From Natrinema sp031626495 (GTDB lineage: Archaea; Halobacteriota; Halobacteria; Halobacteriales; Natrialbaceae), in the NCBI RefSeq assembly GCF_031626495.1, contig NZ_JAMQOJ010000010.1, positions 124,001 to 188,000 of the forward strand: 64,000 nucleotides of DNA, in the 5' to 3' direction. Under the pieces are notes generated by a model. It was not told the origin of the DNA, ran no database searches, and saw only the letters and a program-made list of their open reading frames with translations. A program made the position numbers and the translations under genes. This document shows, in pieces, positions 18,774 to 29,114 of the stretch (position 1 is its first letter; every line of letters begins with the position of its first letter).

Positions 18774-19660
18774 GCGAGGACACGAACCGATCCGGCGAGG
18801 TCGCCGCCCAGGAGAAGACCCGAGACGACCGCTCGCAACCGACGGCCCCCGGCTCGAGACACCGGCTCGAGACGATCGTCGGGCGGGAGCTCCGCACGGT
18901 CGTGCGCACCCGAACGTTCTTCATCCTCGGACTCGCGTTCGCCACCGTCGTCGTGGGCATCGCCTGGGTCGGTGGGAGTGTCCGCGCTGGCTACGTCCCG
19001 ACGCTGGTCGACCTGCTCACACCGCTTGAACTACTCGTTCCGGTGGTCGCCGTGGCGTTCGGCTATCGCGCCATCATCGGCGATGCACAGCGCGGCGAAC
19101 TGGACGTGCTAAAGACGTATCCGGTCTCAAACCGCGAGATCGTCTTCGGCGTCTACACTGGCAGGGCGATAGGCCTGGTGACCACCATCGTCGTTCCGCT
19201 CGTCCTCGCCGCGCTCATGGTGGCCCTCTTCAAAGACGAGGGGCGGACGCTCTATGCCTCGCACTCGGGCGTCGACTCGCCGCTCTTGTTCGCCCGATTC
19301 GTCGTCCTGACGGTCCTATTCGCGCTGACCGTCCTCGCGGTCGCGATCGCGATCTCGGCGGTGGTCAGCGGCACGCGCAGCGCGCTTGCGCTGTCGGTCG
19401 TCGCGCTCGTCGTTCTTCTCGTCGGATTGGACCTGGCGCTCGTCTACGGCTTTTCGTCTGGGATGATCGGCGACGAGAGCCTCATCTACGCACTCGCGAT
19501 CAGTCCGCTCAGCGCGTATCGAGGACTCGTCTTCGAGAGCGCGATCGTCGTCGCGTCCGGGACCGGACCGGCGGCGGCGTCACCGATCGCGAGTTTGTTG
19601 AGTTTCACCGGCTGGACGACCACGTCGCTCGGGATCGCGACGTGGGTATTGAACCGATAG
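18770..19660 (+). CDS. nosY: ABC-2 type permease NosY
   Basis: A 296-residue membrane protein with a hydrophilic N-terminus, then about six helices. Typical NosY sequence is seen in ELRTVVRTRTFFILG, GYRAIIGDAQRGELDVLKTY and PVSNREIVFGVYTGRAIG. It is translationally coupled to nosF. The end near 19660 is followed by 77 bases and then the convergent nosL. No nosZ follows. Confidence 0.9.
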   Translation: MSEDTNRSGEVAAQEKTRDDRSQPTAPGSRHRLETIVGRELRTVVRTRTFFILGLAFATVVVGIAWVGGSVRAGYVPTLVDLLTPLELLVPVVAVAFGYRAIIGDAQRGELDVLKTYPVSNREIVFGVYTGRAIGLVTTIVVPLVLAALMVALFKDEGRTLYASHSGVDSPLLFARFVVLTVLFALTVLAVAIAISAVVSGTRSALALSVVALVVLLVGLDLALVYGFSSGMIGDESLIYALAISPLSAYRGLVFESAIVVASGTGPAAASPIASLLSFTGWTTTSLGIATWVLNR

Positions 19661-19737
19661 TCGACGCTCACGGTTGAGACCCATTTCAGGGCCGCACCCT
19701 GATTGATCCCCCACGCCGATCGTCGAAATGCGACAGC

Positions 19738-20295
19738 TCAGTTCATCAGCGACATGACCAGTTCCCGCGTGACTTCGTCGTGTGTGTAATTATCCCCACC
19801 GTATTCGGCCTGGAACTCGTCAGCCTGATCGGCGTCACCGAAAGGAATCATCGAGCTTCCCATCGCCCCCTCGATCTCACTGCCGGCGACCATCGTCAGA
19901 TCCGATACGTCGGCGAATGCGTCGGCCTCGAGGTGGCGGGAGATAACGGGTCGCTGGCCGCTGTCGTTGACCTCGTACTCAACCGCCGAGTAGTCGGTCC
20001 GATACGAAACGGCAGGTTCATTTTCGCTCTGGTGGTCGAAGGTGAACGCGTACGCACAGAGCGTGCTACAGAACTGCGCCGGCCGATCTTCGTCGAGAAC
20101 CGCCGTCGGGTCCTCGTAGTGGGACTGGCCGGCCGGGCCGGGATGCCTGCCGACCATCATAGTACAGTTGTCACATGCGTGCTCTGGGTCAATACTGACC
20201 GGATCAGGGGCATTCGCTGTCCCCTGATTACTGAAACAACCGGCGACCGATCCGAGACCGGCGGCTGCGATACCACCGAGAACGGTCCGACGCAT
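19738..20295 (-). CDS. nosL: NosL-family copper-binding lipoprotein
   Basis: A 185-residue lipoprotein. The start was set at MRRTVLGGIAAAGLG because it gives a twin-arginine signal followed directly by lipobox SVAGC; the open frame reaches back to 20337. CDNCTMM is the NosL copper motif, followed by HPGPAGQ. AQFCSTLCAYAF supplies further Cys, and MIPFGDADQADEF with YGG closes the domain. NosL is a copper chaperone for nitrous oxide reductase. It is convergent with nosDFY. Confidence 0.88.
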   Translation of the reverse strand: MRRTVLGGIAAAGLGSVAGCFSNQGTANAPDPVSIDPEHACDNCTMMVGRHPGPAGQSHYEDPTAVLDEDRPAQFCSTLCAYAFTFDHQSENEPAVSYRTDYSAVEYEVNDSGQRPVISRHLEADAFADVSDLTMVAGSEIEGAMGSSMIPFGDADQADEFQAEYGGDNYTHDEVTRELVMSLMN

Positions 20296-20338
20296 CACAG
20301 GCCCGTCAATTCTCGCAACTGAAGTCGGCGGTTCCATA

Positions 20339-20781
20339 CTAGATGATGGCAGGCAACGGATAAACCGTGTCTGGTACGATTACCGAACATCGACACCGAC
20401 AGTAAGCGATGATCCACGAGTTCGAGCGCGTCCTATAGGTCGTGCTGCCGGAATAGAGCCGGGATGAGTAAGTGGGCCATCCGATAGGGCGGATCGTCCT
20501 GACGGGCCTGCTGTGCGCTCTCATGGACTAACGCTCGAGCTCGTGCTGGCGGCGACGGTCGTCTCGGTGCTAATCGGCGTTCCAATAGGCGTAGGAAGCG
20601 CTGTCTACCCTGACCACAAACTAGATCGGTGGATACGATGTAGGATCTGCTCGAATATCTTCCCAAAATAACCCATCCTCCGAAACTATGTGGGTAGGAC
20701 TCAAGGTGAGATCGCTCTTATCGACTTGCAAATGCATAGCACGGTGGTAAATGAAGTGACAATGAGTCTCACTGTAGGACG
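20339..20781. other. Gene-free spacer before the NrfD-family gene
   Basis: No supported gene. Open frames here have no recognisable content. Confidence 0.5.
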
Positions 20782-22098
20782 ATGGGAACAAAAACACCAA
20801 GCGAGGCCGACATCTTGCGCCCAATCGGAGCAACTTCGAAAACATACTTCGCGCTGGTCGCCATCGCAGGGCTAGCATTTGTTCTCTTCCTTATCGGCTG
20901 GGCCTATCAGCTACAAGAGGGGCTGATAGTCACCGGGCTCGGCGACTGGGGAAGTGGCGGCGGTGTTACTTGGGGGGTATATATCGGCGCATTCATTTGG
21001 TGGGTCGGTATCGCCCACGGCGGGATCATCCTCTCGGCTGCAGTCAGGCTACTCGGGATGGATCGGTACATGCCAGTTGCACGACTCGCCGAGTTACTGA
21101 CCATTGCCGGTCTCTCTGCTGCAGGCTTTTACATCATTGTCCATCTCGGCCGGCCAGATCGGATGGTCACGAGCGTCGTCGGCCACTACCACATCACCGT
21201 CCACTCTTCACCGCTAGTGTGGGACGTAACCGTCATCACGGCCTACTTTGTACTGACAGCGACCTACCTCTCATTGACCCTGCGTTACGATGTGACTCGG
21301 CTACGTGACCAGTTGCCAGATCGCCTCGACCCGATCTACCGACTCATGACGATCGGCTACACCGAGAAGGAAGATGAGATCGTCGAGCGAATGGTCTGGT
21401 GGCTCGCTCTCGCGATTATCATCATGGCCCCGCTCTTGCTCCACGGCGGCGTCATTCCGTGGCTGTTCGCCGTGTTGCCGAGTTACCCGACTTGGTTCGG
21501 CGGCGTCCAAGGGCCCCAGTTCCTCACCATCGCACTGACCTCAGCGATCAGCGGCGTGATCCTCCTCTCATTGGCGTTCCGCCGCGCCTACGACTGGGAT
21601 CACATCATCACCGACGATATTTTCCGCGGGCTGCTCCTGTGGCTCGGATTCTTCTGTCTCCTCTTCCTCTGGCTCCAACTCCAACAAAACATCACCGGGC
21701 TATTCACAGCACCTGTCGATCTGACAATTGCGGCCACGGCGAGGGCTACTAACCCCATTTATCTTACCTCGATGTCACTGGTCTTCCTGACGCTTTCGTA
21801 TATCTTCGCCCAAGCGATCCGGCCGGCACTATTCACTAAGCGACGGGCCGCTGTTTCAGGCATCGCTGTCCTCATCGCAACACTCCTCGAGAAGGTTCTG
21901 TTTGTCGTTGAAGGCTTTCTGGAACCGACGTTCAATATCTACGCCGCGGTCCCAGGCGTCTACATCCCGAGTCTAATTGAGATTGCGTCGATTACCGGGA
22001 CAATCGGCATGGTCGGCCTGTTCTTCCTGCTTGTCGCCAAAGTGTTCCCGGTTGTCGAACTCCACGCGATCGAACACCTGCGCGACGACCACGAATAG
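20782..22098 (+). CDS. NrfD/PsrC-family quinone-interacting membrane subunit
   Basis: A 438-residue protein with about ten membrane helices. GVTWGVYIGAFIWWVGIAHG, VHLGRPDRM and the conserved SSPLVWD are typical of the NrfD family, whose members exchange electrons and protons with quinones. Such proteins normally sit beside a ferredoxin-like subunit and a molybdenum or heme subunit; none is present here. It may serve an enzyme encoded elsewhere. The start ATG is well placed and the frame is intact. Confidence 0.85.
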   Translation: MGTKTPSEADILRPIGATSKTYFALVAIAGLAFVLFLIGWAYQLQEGLIVTGLGDWGSGGGVTWGVYIGAFIWWVGIAHGGIILSAAVRLLGMDRYMPVARLAELLTIAGLSAAGFYIIVHLGRPDRMVTSVVGHYHITVHSSPLVWDVTVITAYFVLTATYLSLTLRYDVTRLRDQLPDRLDPIYRLMTIGYTEKEDEIVERMVWWLALAIIIMAPLLLHGGVIPWLFAVLPSYPTWFGGVQGPQFLTIALTSAISGVILLSLAFRRAYDWDHIITDDIFRGLLLWLGFFCLLFLWLQLQQNITGLFTAPVDLTIAATARATNPIYLTSMSLVFLTLSYIFAQAIRPALFTKRRAAVSGIAVLIATLLEKVLFVVEGFLEPTFNIYAAVPGVYIPSLIEIASITGTIGMVGLFFLLVAKVFPVVELHAIEHLRDDHE

Positions 22099-23049
22099 CG
22101 ATATACATCGTTATCTGCCAGCCGAATTTTTCGGTAGTACCATATATGTCCATTATGCCGTGTCGTTCATAGTACATTCGATACTGGCGTTCAAATTGGT
22201 CAATGTAGTGAGAATGTCGTTGTAGAGCGTCAGATCGAAGCGAATGACATAACTGATATTGACCTCTCGATGGCCGTGTGCACATCTACGCCTGAGAATA
22301 TCGTGATAGCCATTTGGCTTGTCGATATCTATGGTGGCTATGCACATCATCAGCTCTGATCGGTCACTCATAAGACTCCCGACATTGGCTGGTTCCGTAC
22401 TAACCCTGGTGTCTTCAAAGAGAGTTCAATGCCCCTCGAGCGGGATGTAGTGGAGGGGATTCAACAACACTGGAGACGCAGAGGTGTGGATTGACGATTT
22501 GTGGAGCCACGAGAAGCTGGAGGAGGGGTACGTCATGATATCATGGGACGACGGATAAGAAGGTGGCACTGATCCACGACGAGTTTGGTGCTACTTCTAT
22601 ATTAGGCGTTGTTCGACAATGGACGAGGAATAACCGCGACGGAATCATGACTACTGACCAGCTGTTAGAACGATTTTCAAGGCGGGCATTACATTGTCTA
22701 CCCCCACAGCAATTTCGACCAGACAGTTCTCGATATTATTCCTGATAACTACTATGCTGGCGGCTTTAATTAGTCTGGAAATGTAAACACTACTTCTGGA
22801 ATAATGATATAAACTAAACACGACCGGATGTGATTAGCAATGTTCGATCACGTCCGCTCGGAGGTCTCAAAAATGGGAGAGAAGTGACCGTGCAAGATCG
22901 GTTCGTGAGTCGGTTCTACTAGCGACTTCCTTGTCGTAGGCGAGATAGCTTTAGTCATCTTCTGGGTGTCAACTGTCCTAATTATAAGCCAATAAGGATT
23001 AGCAGGCCAGAATTCAGGACCTATCGTAAGCCTATGGAATTCTTCTGTT
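22099..23049. other. Decayed, gene-poor region
   Basis: No intact gene. Between about 22430 and 22770 (+) three frames give PLERDVVEGIQQHWRRRGVD, IDDLWSHEKLEEGYVMISWD, and GGHYIVYPHSNFDQTVLDII with PDNYYAGGFN. Together these look like one broken protein of unknown family. The rest holds nothing I can identify. Confidence 0.4.
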
Positions 23050-24249
23050 TCAATCCGCTGAAACGCTCGAGTTGGGAACCGTATGAGTGGGGAGCCGTGC
23101 TGATTCGACGGAATATACCAGAGTCCCGGTGAACAGGAGGATACTCGATATAATAAATATTGAAGTGAAAGGAGAAGCAGCATCAACGAACACCCAGTAT
23201 ACTGGTGCTGCAACCGTTGGCCCAGCAGCTAAAAGTACGATTTGAGACACAAGAGGGCCACAACAACCACAAGTACACGTTCCGAGGATTGCAGCAGATT
23301 TAGTGGTGTTCTCCGCTATTCCGGCTTGTTCTTCAGCACGCCAGTAGCGAGCGATAAGTGCAGCGTTCAAGCCGACCAGTACACTCAATAACCCTACGAC
23401 AGTAATTACTCCGATCGAAATTGCAAAGAACAGCGGGACTTCTGGAAGCAATACTTCGAGCGTAGGCCACATCACGAGCTGGTATCGCACAGACATGACA
23501 GCAATCGTTACTTCTCTTGGGCCCCCGTCCTCTAATATAAAGGACATATATCCTGTTGTTGATATAAAGAAAAGTGCCATGATGAATCCAACACCAATTC
23601 CAAATCTCCGAGCGACCTGATCCTGTAGAACTGTTTTAAATACAGGCCTTGCGTCTTTCCAGAGAATATACCCTACAAAGAGGGGGGTGCTCAAGACAAT
23701 CGCATAGCCGAGCGGATGGGAATCACTAGTATACCCTGGCAGCAGATTTGGATACATAATCCAGAGGCCCATCAACATTCCGAGAGACATATAGCGAGGA
23801 CGTGTCGGCCATCGGAGCCATCCAATAATGAAGCTTGACAATATAATTAGCATGCCAACGGATAATGAAAGCGGTTGGTACCAAGATCGCGGAAACGGTA
23901 TTGAGCTCGCTGTATACGTCGGCTCCGGTGCTAACCCTTCAAAGAGGATAGCTCCGACAGCAGTCACGACAATTCCGAAGAACACCGTATAAATTGCGAC
24001 TGTCGGCGAGATATAGTTCGTACGCTTTAGAAGGAGAGCCCCGCCAAGGACTGCCATTCCGCTGAGAATAATGACGGCTCCATGCCATTGTGAGAGTCCC
24101 GAGGTTGTAGTCCCACCGTGTGCAGACACAGTTGGCAGTTGTGTGAGGATAATAAACGTACACACGAGAAGAGAGAGGTACCGTCTATATTCTTGGAACT
24201 CCGATCTCCCAATGATCCTCTCTCTTGTTAGCCATTGATTCGGTGCCAT
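23050..24249 (-). CDS. Polytopic membrane protein with predicted N-terminal His and CTCGCC cluster
   Basis: A 399-residue protein I cannot assign to a named family. A signal-like helix (LLVCTFIILTQLPTVSA) ends at VSA-HGG, so cleavage would leave His as the first residue, as in CopC-type copper proteins. About nine helices follow. Near the C-terminus lies ILGTCTCGCCGPLVSQ (Cys 325, 327, 329, 330), a likely metal or redox site at a membrane surface. A paralog with an internal deletion lies at 60430-61324 and keeps both features. Halocyanin and CPBP protease genes are neighbours at both places. A copper-related role is inference. Confidence 0.7.
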   Translation of the reverse strand: MAPNQWLTRERIIGRSEFQEYRRYLSLLVCTFIILTQLPTVSAHGGTTTSGLSQWHGAVIILSGMAVLGGALLLKRTNYISPTVAIYTVFFGIVVTAVGAILFEGLAPEPTYTASSIPFPRSWYQPLSLSVGMLIILSSFIIGWLRWPTRPRYMSLGMLMGLWIMYPNLLPGYTSDSHPLGYAIVLSTPLFVGYILWKDARPVFKTVLQDQVARRFGIGVGFIMALFFISTTGYMSFILEDGGPREVTIAVMSVRYQLVMWPTLEVLLPEVPLFFAISIGVITVVGLLSVLVGLNAALIARYWRAEEQAGIAENTTKSAAILGTCTCGCCGPLVSQIVLLAAGPTVAAPVYWVFVDAASPFTSIFIISSILLFTGTLVYSVESARLPTHTVPNSSVSAD

Positions 24250-24649
24250 TAGCGAACCTTACCCAGTGAGCTACTTCTACCTGACGGATACGAACGATAG
24301 ACTATAATGTTGGATGGATTTTGTCCAGCACAAATCACAGCGGTCAGACTGATGTTACCTTCTTGAGGAGAAAATGCCTGTAACTTTCGATAGAAATCCG
24401 GAAGAAGATTGCCTTCTATAATCACTGTCATTTGAAGATGCTTCTATCTCTTCACTAGGGACATCTTCTTCAGAATCATTTCCGCCTTCGGGATCTTGAC
24501 AATAAATGCACATCCTTATGATTGGTCATACACTCTCACATGTATAGACCTACCGGGCATTGGCTAATATTCTGCCATAAAATGGACAGATTCTACTATC
24601 ACGTGCAAGTGAGGAACATGTTTGTAGTAGTGTCTAAATTGTCAGAGCA
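24250..24649. other. Gene-free spacer
   Basis: Nothing identifiable between the Cys-cluster membrane gene and the IS6 remnant. Confidence 0.5.
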
Positions 24650-25353
24650 AGTAATGCCAAAGTTGTCACAGTGTATCTGTCACTCGAAGAGTTCCTCAAC
24701 GGGAGTTTAGACGCGATTTAGAAGGTTTTTGGGAGAACGAACGGACGATGACGCCCATCAGGGTGTTCGCCGTCTGTCTCCACGAAATTAGCTGTTCGCT
24801 TCGAGAGACATCAATAATCTTCGTTGAATTAGGCGTCGAACGCCCTCACGTGGTGGTCTATAATTGGGTACTTCGGCTAGCTGACAGCGGACGTGACCCA
24901 TTGACGGCGGTGCCGTCGACGGGTCGCTGTTGACGAAACCGCTGTTAAGATAAACGGCGGGTGGTCTTGGTTGTATGATGCAATAGACATCGAGTCAAAG
25001 TTAATTCTTGATGTCGCGTTGTTTGGTCAGTATGGCACTGATCTGGCAACTGCACTCCTCCAGAAACTCCGCAAGAACCCCGATCTCTCGGAGACTGAAT
25101 TTCACGTCTGTCATTCGGCTATCTGACTGCCCTCTCACGAATAGGACTGAGCGGTCGAGTTAACTATACTAACCGAAACACATCAGGGAGTGGTTTCACA
25201 TTCAAAATGTGTATTGGCCGCTTCCATACCCTGTGGGTGGACAGCCGGGCGAGCGTCCGCGAGTAGCTTGAACAGTTCATGCATTACTACAACCATCAAA
25301 GACCATATTAGGATCTCGACGGAAACACATCAGCCGAGGTGGTTCAGAACTAG
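24650..25353 (+). pseudogene. IS6-family transposase remnant
   Basis: Pieces in several frames give a nearly full IS6-type transposase. These are ENERTMTPIRVFAVCLHEIS with LGVERPHVVVYNWVLRLADS, then ETAVKINGGWSWLYDAIDIE (first catalytic Asp just upstream), LFGQYGTDLATALLQKLRK, LSGRVNYTNR and SVREWLEQFMHYYNHQRPY. Stops and frameshifts occur throughout. No terminal repeats could be defined. Confidence 0.7.
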
Positions 25354-25468
25354 ACAATGACCGACAACATATATCATGCAGACTGACGGAAGTCAATTAT
25401 CTGTTCAGAACCGCGCTTAGCGAATCGAACTTTGTTTATAATGTCCTCCCCAAGATACACGCAACGGA

Positions 25469-26182
25469 ATGAACGATTCACGTATCCAATCGACCTCTAC
25501 AGCTATCGGTCTCACCTATGGATCGTATATTATTGGAAATATAGTTCTTATCATTGCGGCACTTACCTTGGGGGCCATCGGTCTAAACCTCACGGCACAA
25601 CCATCACTCCACGTATTACTCAGTACAGTTCTGCTCCAGGGAGTGACCTATGGTGGTATTGCGATCATCTATCTCAAAGTTCGTAATCTCGATTTCGAAT
25701 TTGTTCCGTTCTCTATACCGAGTAAACGGGACCTTGTTATTACCGTTATTGGAACGGTAGGCATTCTCGGACTTCTTTTTGCAATGTCATCGGCTATTTC
25801 GTATCTTGGGCTAGAGTCAGCCCAAAATAAGGTCGTCGAGATCGGCCAGCAGAGTCCGGCGACTTTTCTTCTCCTCATCCTCCTCTCGTTTCTATTGGTT
25901 GGGCCTGGTGAAGAGTTGCTGTTTAGAGGGCTTGTCCAAGGTGTACTCCGAGAATCATTTACACCAGTCCGAGCGATCGTTCTCGCCAGTGCCTTGTTCG
26001 CCTCACTCCATCTTTTCTCCCTCACGGGAAATGGGAAGCTCGTGTATATTGGTATTACTTTTGTACTCGCCCTCGTACTTGGGGCAACGTATGAATATAC
26101 GGAGAATATTATCGTACCATCACTTATTCACGGTGCGTACAACGCCATTCAGTTCGCCTTTGCATATTTAGCTGCAACCTGA
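25469..26182 (+). CDS. CPBP-family intramembrane protease homolog
   Basis: A 237-residue membrane protein with about seven helices. It has the three CPBP motifs: GPGEELLFRG (Glu148, Glu149, Arg153), ALFASLHLF (His181) and HGAYN (His221, Asn225). These proteins share the glutamate/histidine site of CAAX-type proteases; the substrates of haloarchaeal members are unknown. A close paralog lies at 53194-53919 and a C-terminal fragment at 58018-58158. In all three places a halocyanin gene is within about 4 kb. Confidence 0.85.
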   Translation: MNDSRIQSTSTAIGLTYGSYIIGNIVLIIAALTLGAIGLNLTAQPSLHVLLSTVLLQGVTYGGIAIIYLKVRNLDFEFVPFSIPSKRDLVITVIGTVGILGLLFAMSSAISYLGLESAQNKVVEIGQQSPATFLLLILLSFLLVGPGEELLFRGLVQGVLRESFTPVRAIVLASALFASLHLFSLTGNGKLVYIGITFVLALVLGATYEYTENIIVPSLIHGAYNAIQFAFAYLAAT

Positions 26183-26314
26183 GACAGATGGTCCAGAAGA
26201 GGGATACTCAAAACGTATAAGTCGCATGTCTATTTCGTGCTTGAATTGTACTGCGCATTTAATTTACGGGTAATAGACAGCTCAAATCATGATCGTTCTC
26301 ATATACGCAATATA

Positions 26315-26875
26315 TTATCTAATCTGTCCAGTGAAATCACTATACGATACAGAACCCTGATTGGCGATTATCTGACTCTCCGGAACATCACCGTCCGGCG
26401 GCATACTTCCCTCAGCTGGACCCCCGGGTTCTCCGACGACGATTCGACCGACCATGCCCTGCGACTTATGGGGAATACAGAAGTAATCATACGTACCGGG
26501 CTCCTGAAAGGTGTGAGTATAGGTCGCCCCCTGCTTGGTTAGCGTTTTACTAGTGAATGCGCTGGCATCTTCAGGGAAACGTGTCTCTGAAACTAATCTA
26601 TTCCCCCCTTTATATGCTGTCGCCGAGTGAGCTCCACTTTGAAGCTTGAAGGCGACCGTGTCTCCCGATTCCAGAAATAAGCCAATGGGATCAAAGTAGT
26701 GATCGTCACCTTCCGTAACCATTTGGACTGTATTTGAGGCTCTGTCAGACTCCTGGGTGTCCGTCGTAGAGCCAGTATCCCCATTCTCATTACCAGATCT
26801 ACTGCATCCTGCAAGAATAGTTACACCGCCAGCAACGGCAGTGCCCACTATCTGAAGAAGTGATCGCCGTTCCAT
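26315..26875 (-). CDS. Halocyanin-like blue copper lipoprotein
   Basis: A 186-residue exported cupredoxin. ATG at 26875 was chosen (MERRSLLQ, twin-arginine signal, lipobox ILAGC); the open frame extends further upstream without support. Type 1 copper ligands are visible: His in SGAHSATAY, then YFCIPHKSQGM supplying Cys, His and Met. After the copper fold there is a tail, GEPGGPAEGSMPPDGDVPES followed by GSVSY, which is also found in the paralog at 56775. It would carry electrons outside the membrane. A dyad site lies 39 bases upstream. Confidence 0.88.
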   Translation of the reverse strand: MERRSLLQIVGTAVAGGVTILAGCSRSGNENGDTGSTTDTQESDRASNTVQMVTEGDDHYFDPIGLFLESGDTVAFKLQSGAHSATAYKGGNRLVSETRFPEDASAFTSKTLTKQGATYTHTFQEPGTYDYFCIPHKSQGMVGRIVVGEPGGPAEGSMPPDGDVPESQIIANQGSVSYSDFTGQIR

Positions 26876-26913
26876 AGCCCATCTCCACGCTCTGATTTCA
26901 TAAAGAATAAACC

Positions 26914-26936
26914 CGATTCCAAGGAAGTAGGAATTG
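26914..26936. promoter_or_regulatory. Dyad site upstream of halocyanin gene
   Basis: GATTCCAA, five bases, TAGGAATT, 39 bases before the halocyanin ATG at 26875. Same class as the sites at 8852, 47284, 50983, 54023 and 57378. Confidence 0.5.
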
Positions 26937-27186
26937 TCGTTTTTTGTAGCTTTATACCGCTGCCGTTTATAGTATAATAGAACTATACTCTGTGACATGC
27001 CTCGCCGTAGCCGAGATCGGCATACTGTGTATCTAATGGCCACACTATTACCTGATCTCGGCCTCTCTCGTGAACACCATCAGCAGAGGGAACCCTAACG
27101 CCAGCCTCTGGCGGTGTTTCTAAAAACCGTGGCTTCTCTACAGCGTCGTGGTCAGCAGCGGCGCTGCATTAATAACCTATCTAGCT

Positions 27187-27509
27187 ATGTCAGTTTCCCG
27201 TGAGCAGCTACAGGACGACTCCGACCCTGATCCCGTCGCCGACCTTCGCGAGCAGTACGCTGCCGGCGAGATCGACCATGTAGAGTTCGAACGCCAGCTC
27301 GTGTTCTACATCGACGACCACAACGAGCGAATCTGGACTATCGTCGAGGACATCAACGGCGTCGGGCCGGCGACAGGCAGGCGATCACCCGCAAGTTCGA
27401 TTCGCTCGATGAGCTGCGGGCGAGTGGCCGAGATCAGCTTGAGGATGTGCATGGCGTTGGCGAACAGATGGCCGGTACCATTCTCGGGCGGCGATCAGCC
27501 AGCGGTTGA
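27187..27509 (+). pseudogene. SHOCT-like and helix-hairpin-helix protein, frameshifted
   Basis: DPVADLREQYAAGEIDHVEF is a SHOCT-type short domain, followed by IVEDINGVGPAT, the first half of a helix-hairpin-helix. A one-base shift near 27372 breaks it; the neighbouring frame continues QAITRKFDSLDELRASG and DQLEDVHGVGEQMAGTILGR to a TGA at 27507. It was probably a DNA-binding protein. Confidence 0.6.
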
Positions 27510-27584
27510 GTGAGGCCGTCGTCGGTGGCCAAGACTTGACGAGTACGGTCGTCAACGTGTTCGAGGAACTGCAGACGGCCCTCA

Positions 27585-27879
27585 GATAGGTAGTTCTCAT
27601 CACAAAACTCAAGGAAGTTTCCCGAAAGGAAGTGAGCATCGAAGAGTGTGTCAAAACCCTGTGAGAATCCTCACATTCGAGCATTGCACAGGTCAGGCTC
27701 ATCACGGACGACAGTGGCCAGACGCGCGTGACAATCTGGAAGTCATCAGACGCGCCGTGATCGAAGAAGGCGAGCAAGTGTGCATTTACAAGGCTACTCA
27801 GAACTGGCATGAATGACGTGTCTCACTGGCCGTGACCGGGTGGACGACGGTCCACTTCCCCAAGCGCGGCCATTGGTAG
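27585..27879 (+). pseudogene. RPA-like OB-fold protein remnant
   Basis: SSIAQVRLITDDSGQTRVTI with EEGEQVCIYKATQNW, then after a frame change RVSLAVTGWTTVHFPKRGHW and TAG. This matches the OB-fold pattern of haloarchaeal single-strand DNA-binding (RPA-type) proteins. An in-frame stop also lies near 27661. Confidence 0.5.
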
Positions 27880-28221
27880 GAATAGCCAGGCTGGAGCCCT
27901 TTTTTACTGGTGTGAACGCAGTCACCGCCACCTCCTATCTCCTCCACGGTCCGGGCTGTTCACGACCGATGGCCGTTTCGCTGCCGGACTTTCGCCATAG
28001 CATAAGTTCGTGCTGCCGCTAACTGAACGGCCTTCAGTAACGATTCATCGGTCTATATCCTGCAGTTGCACCGAAAATTACTGACAGGAGTTCATATGGA
28101 AGGGCTAGTGCGTCCGGGACGTTCAGGGAGGAATGATATTATATTTAACAATAAATTATAGACAGAACGGAGTCAAGTCGACTACGGAACACTTATTCGC
28201 CTCACGACACCTATTTTTGAT
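27880..28221. other. Gene-free spacer
   Basis: No coding sequence supported. AT-rich runs near 28135-28160 could contain a promoter for the gene at 28222. Confidence 0.5.
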
Positions 28222-28755
28222 ATGGGAGTTCTCGAGCAAATGCTGGGCAAGACTGAACCCGGCGAACAGGGTATCAAAGAGCAATCGTACACGCTCCCGA
28301 AAGAGACACATGGCTTCGTCTATCCCGTCGCAGTCCGGCGCGACGAAGTCGAGACGTTCGCCGAACTTGTCGAGGCCGAAGCGGACGCATCGCCGCTTGC
28401 GGACACCAGCGACGACCTCCAGTCGGTCTTCGATGGGATGGTCGGCGAGGGGGAGATTGACACCGAGGAGCTGGCCGAGCAACTATCCAGTCCCCGGCAG
28501 GCAGTCGAGCCCATAATCGATACCTGGCAGGACGCAGTCGACCAAGACATCGGCGTCGTCTACGCTCGCGTGGGTGCCTACGAGAACCTGCTGGCGTTCG
28601 TCAAGTTCTGCAAGCAACGTGATGAAGATGTCGACGACCCGTTCAAACTTCCAGAGACCTTCTCGAAGGCGGCGGCGCTGCTCAAACGGCTCGAGGAGGG
28701 AACCGATACCCGGTATCGCGCGCTGGTCCACACTGACCTCTTGCCTGATCAATAA
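28222..28755 (+). CDS. Conserved acidic hypothetical protein
   Basis: A 177-residue soluble protein, strongly acidic as typical of halophiles. I do not recognise its family. It is mostly helical by composition, with no signal peptide, membrane segment or Cys pair. Intact, with codon use like a real haloarchaeal gene, in contrast to the decayed genes on both sides. No functional context. Confidence 0.6.
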   Translation: MGVLEQMLGKTEPGEQGIKEQSYTLPKETHGFVYPVAVRRDEVETFAELVEAEADASPLADTSDDLQSVFDGMVGEGEIDTEELAEQLSSPRQAVEPIIDTWQDAVDQDIGVVYARVGAYENLLAFVKFCKQRDEDVDDPFKLPETFSKAAALLKRLEEGTDTRYRALVHTDLLPDQ

Positions 28756-29114
28756 TGGAACCCCGCGAACAGCTTTCGCTCCGATCTCGTAGGGACTGAT
28801 AGAGGAATTTGCCAATAGAATACAAGGGTCGGTAATGGATTGGCTCAACGACATCACACTTGAGAAAGTCCACAAAATACGCGAGCAATAGACAAAGGAA
28901 ACTGCGAGAACAAGTACAGTAAAGGTCACGCGTACTGGTTATTGAATGATGCCATGCTGCTTGAGAGGTGTAAATACATGAAAGCTCGTCTGGCAGATAT
29001 CCATTTTAGATACTAAAAGACGTTTCTGTGTCCCACGAGTATATGAGGGAGCCGGAGTTGTTCATCGCCCCTCGTGAACACCATGACTCTCAGAGATGTT
29101 TTATGAGACGACGT
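28756..29114. other. Gene-free spacer
   Basis: No supported feature. Confidence 0.5.
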
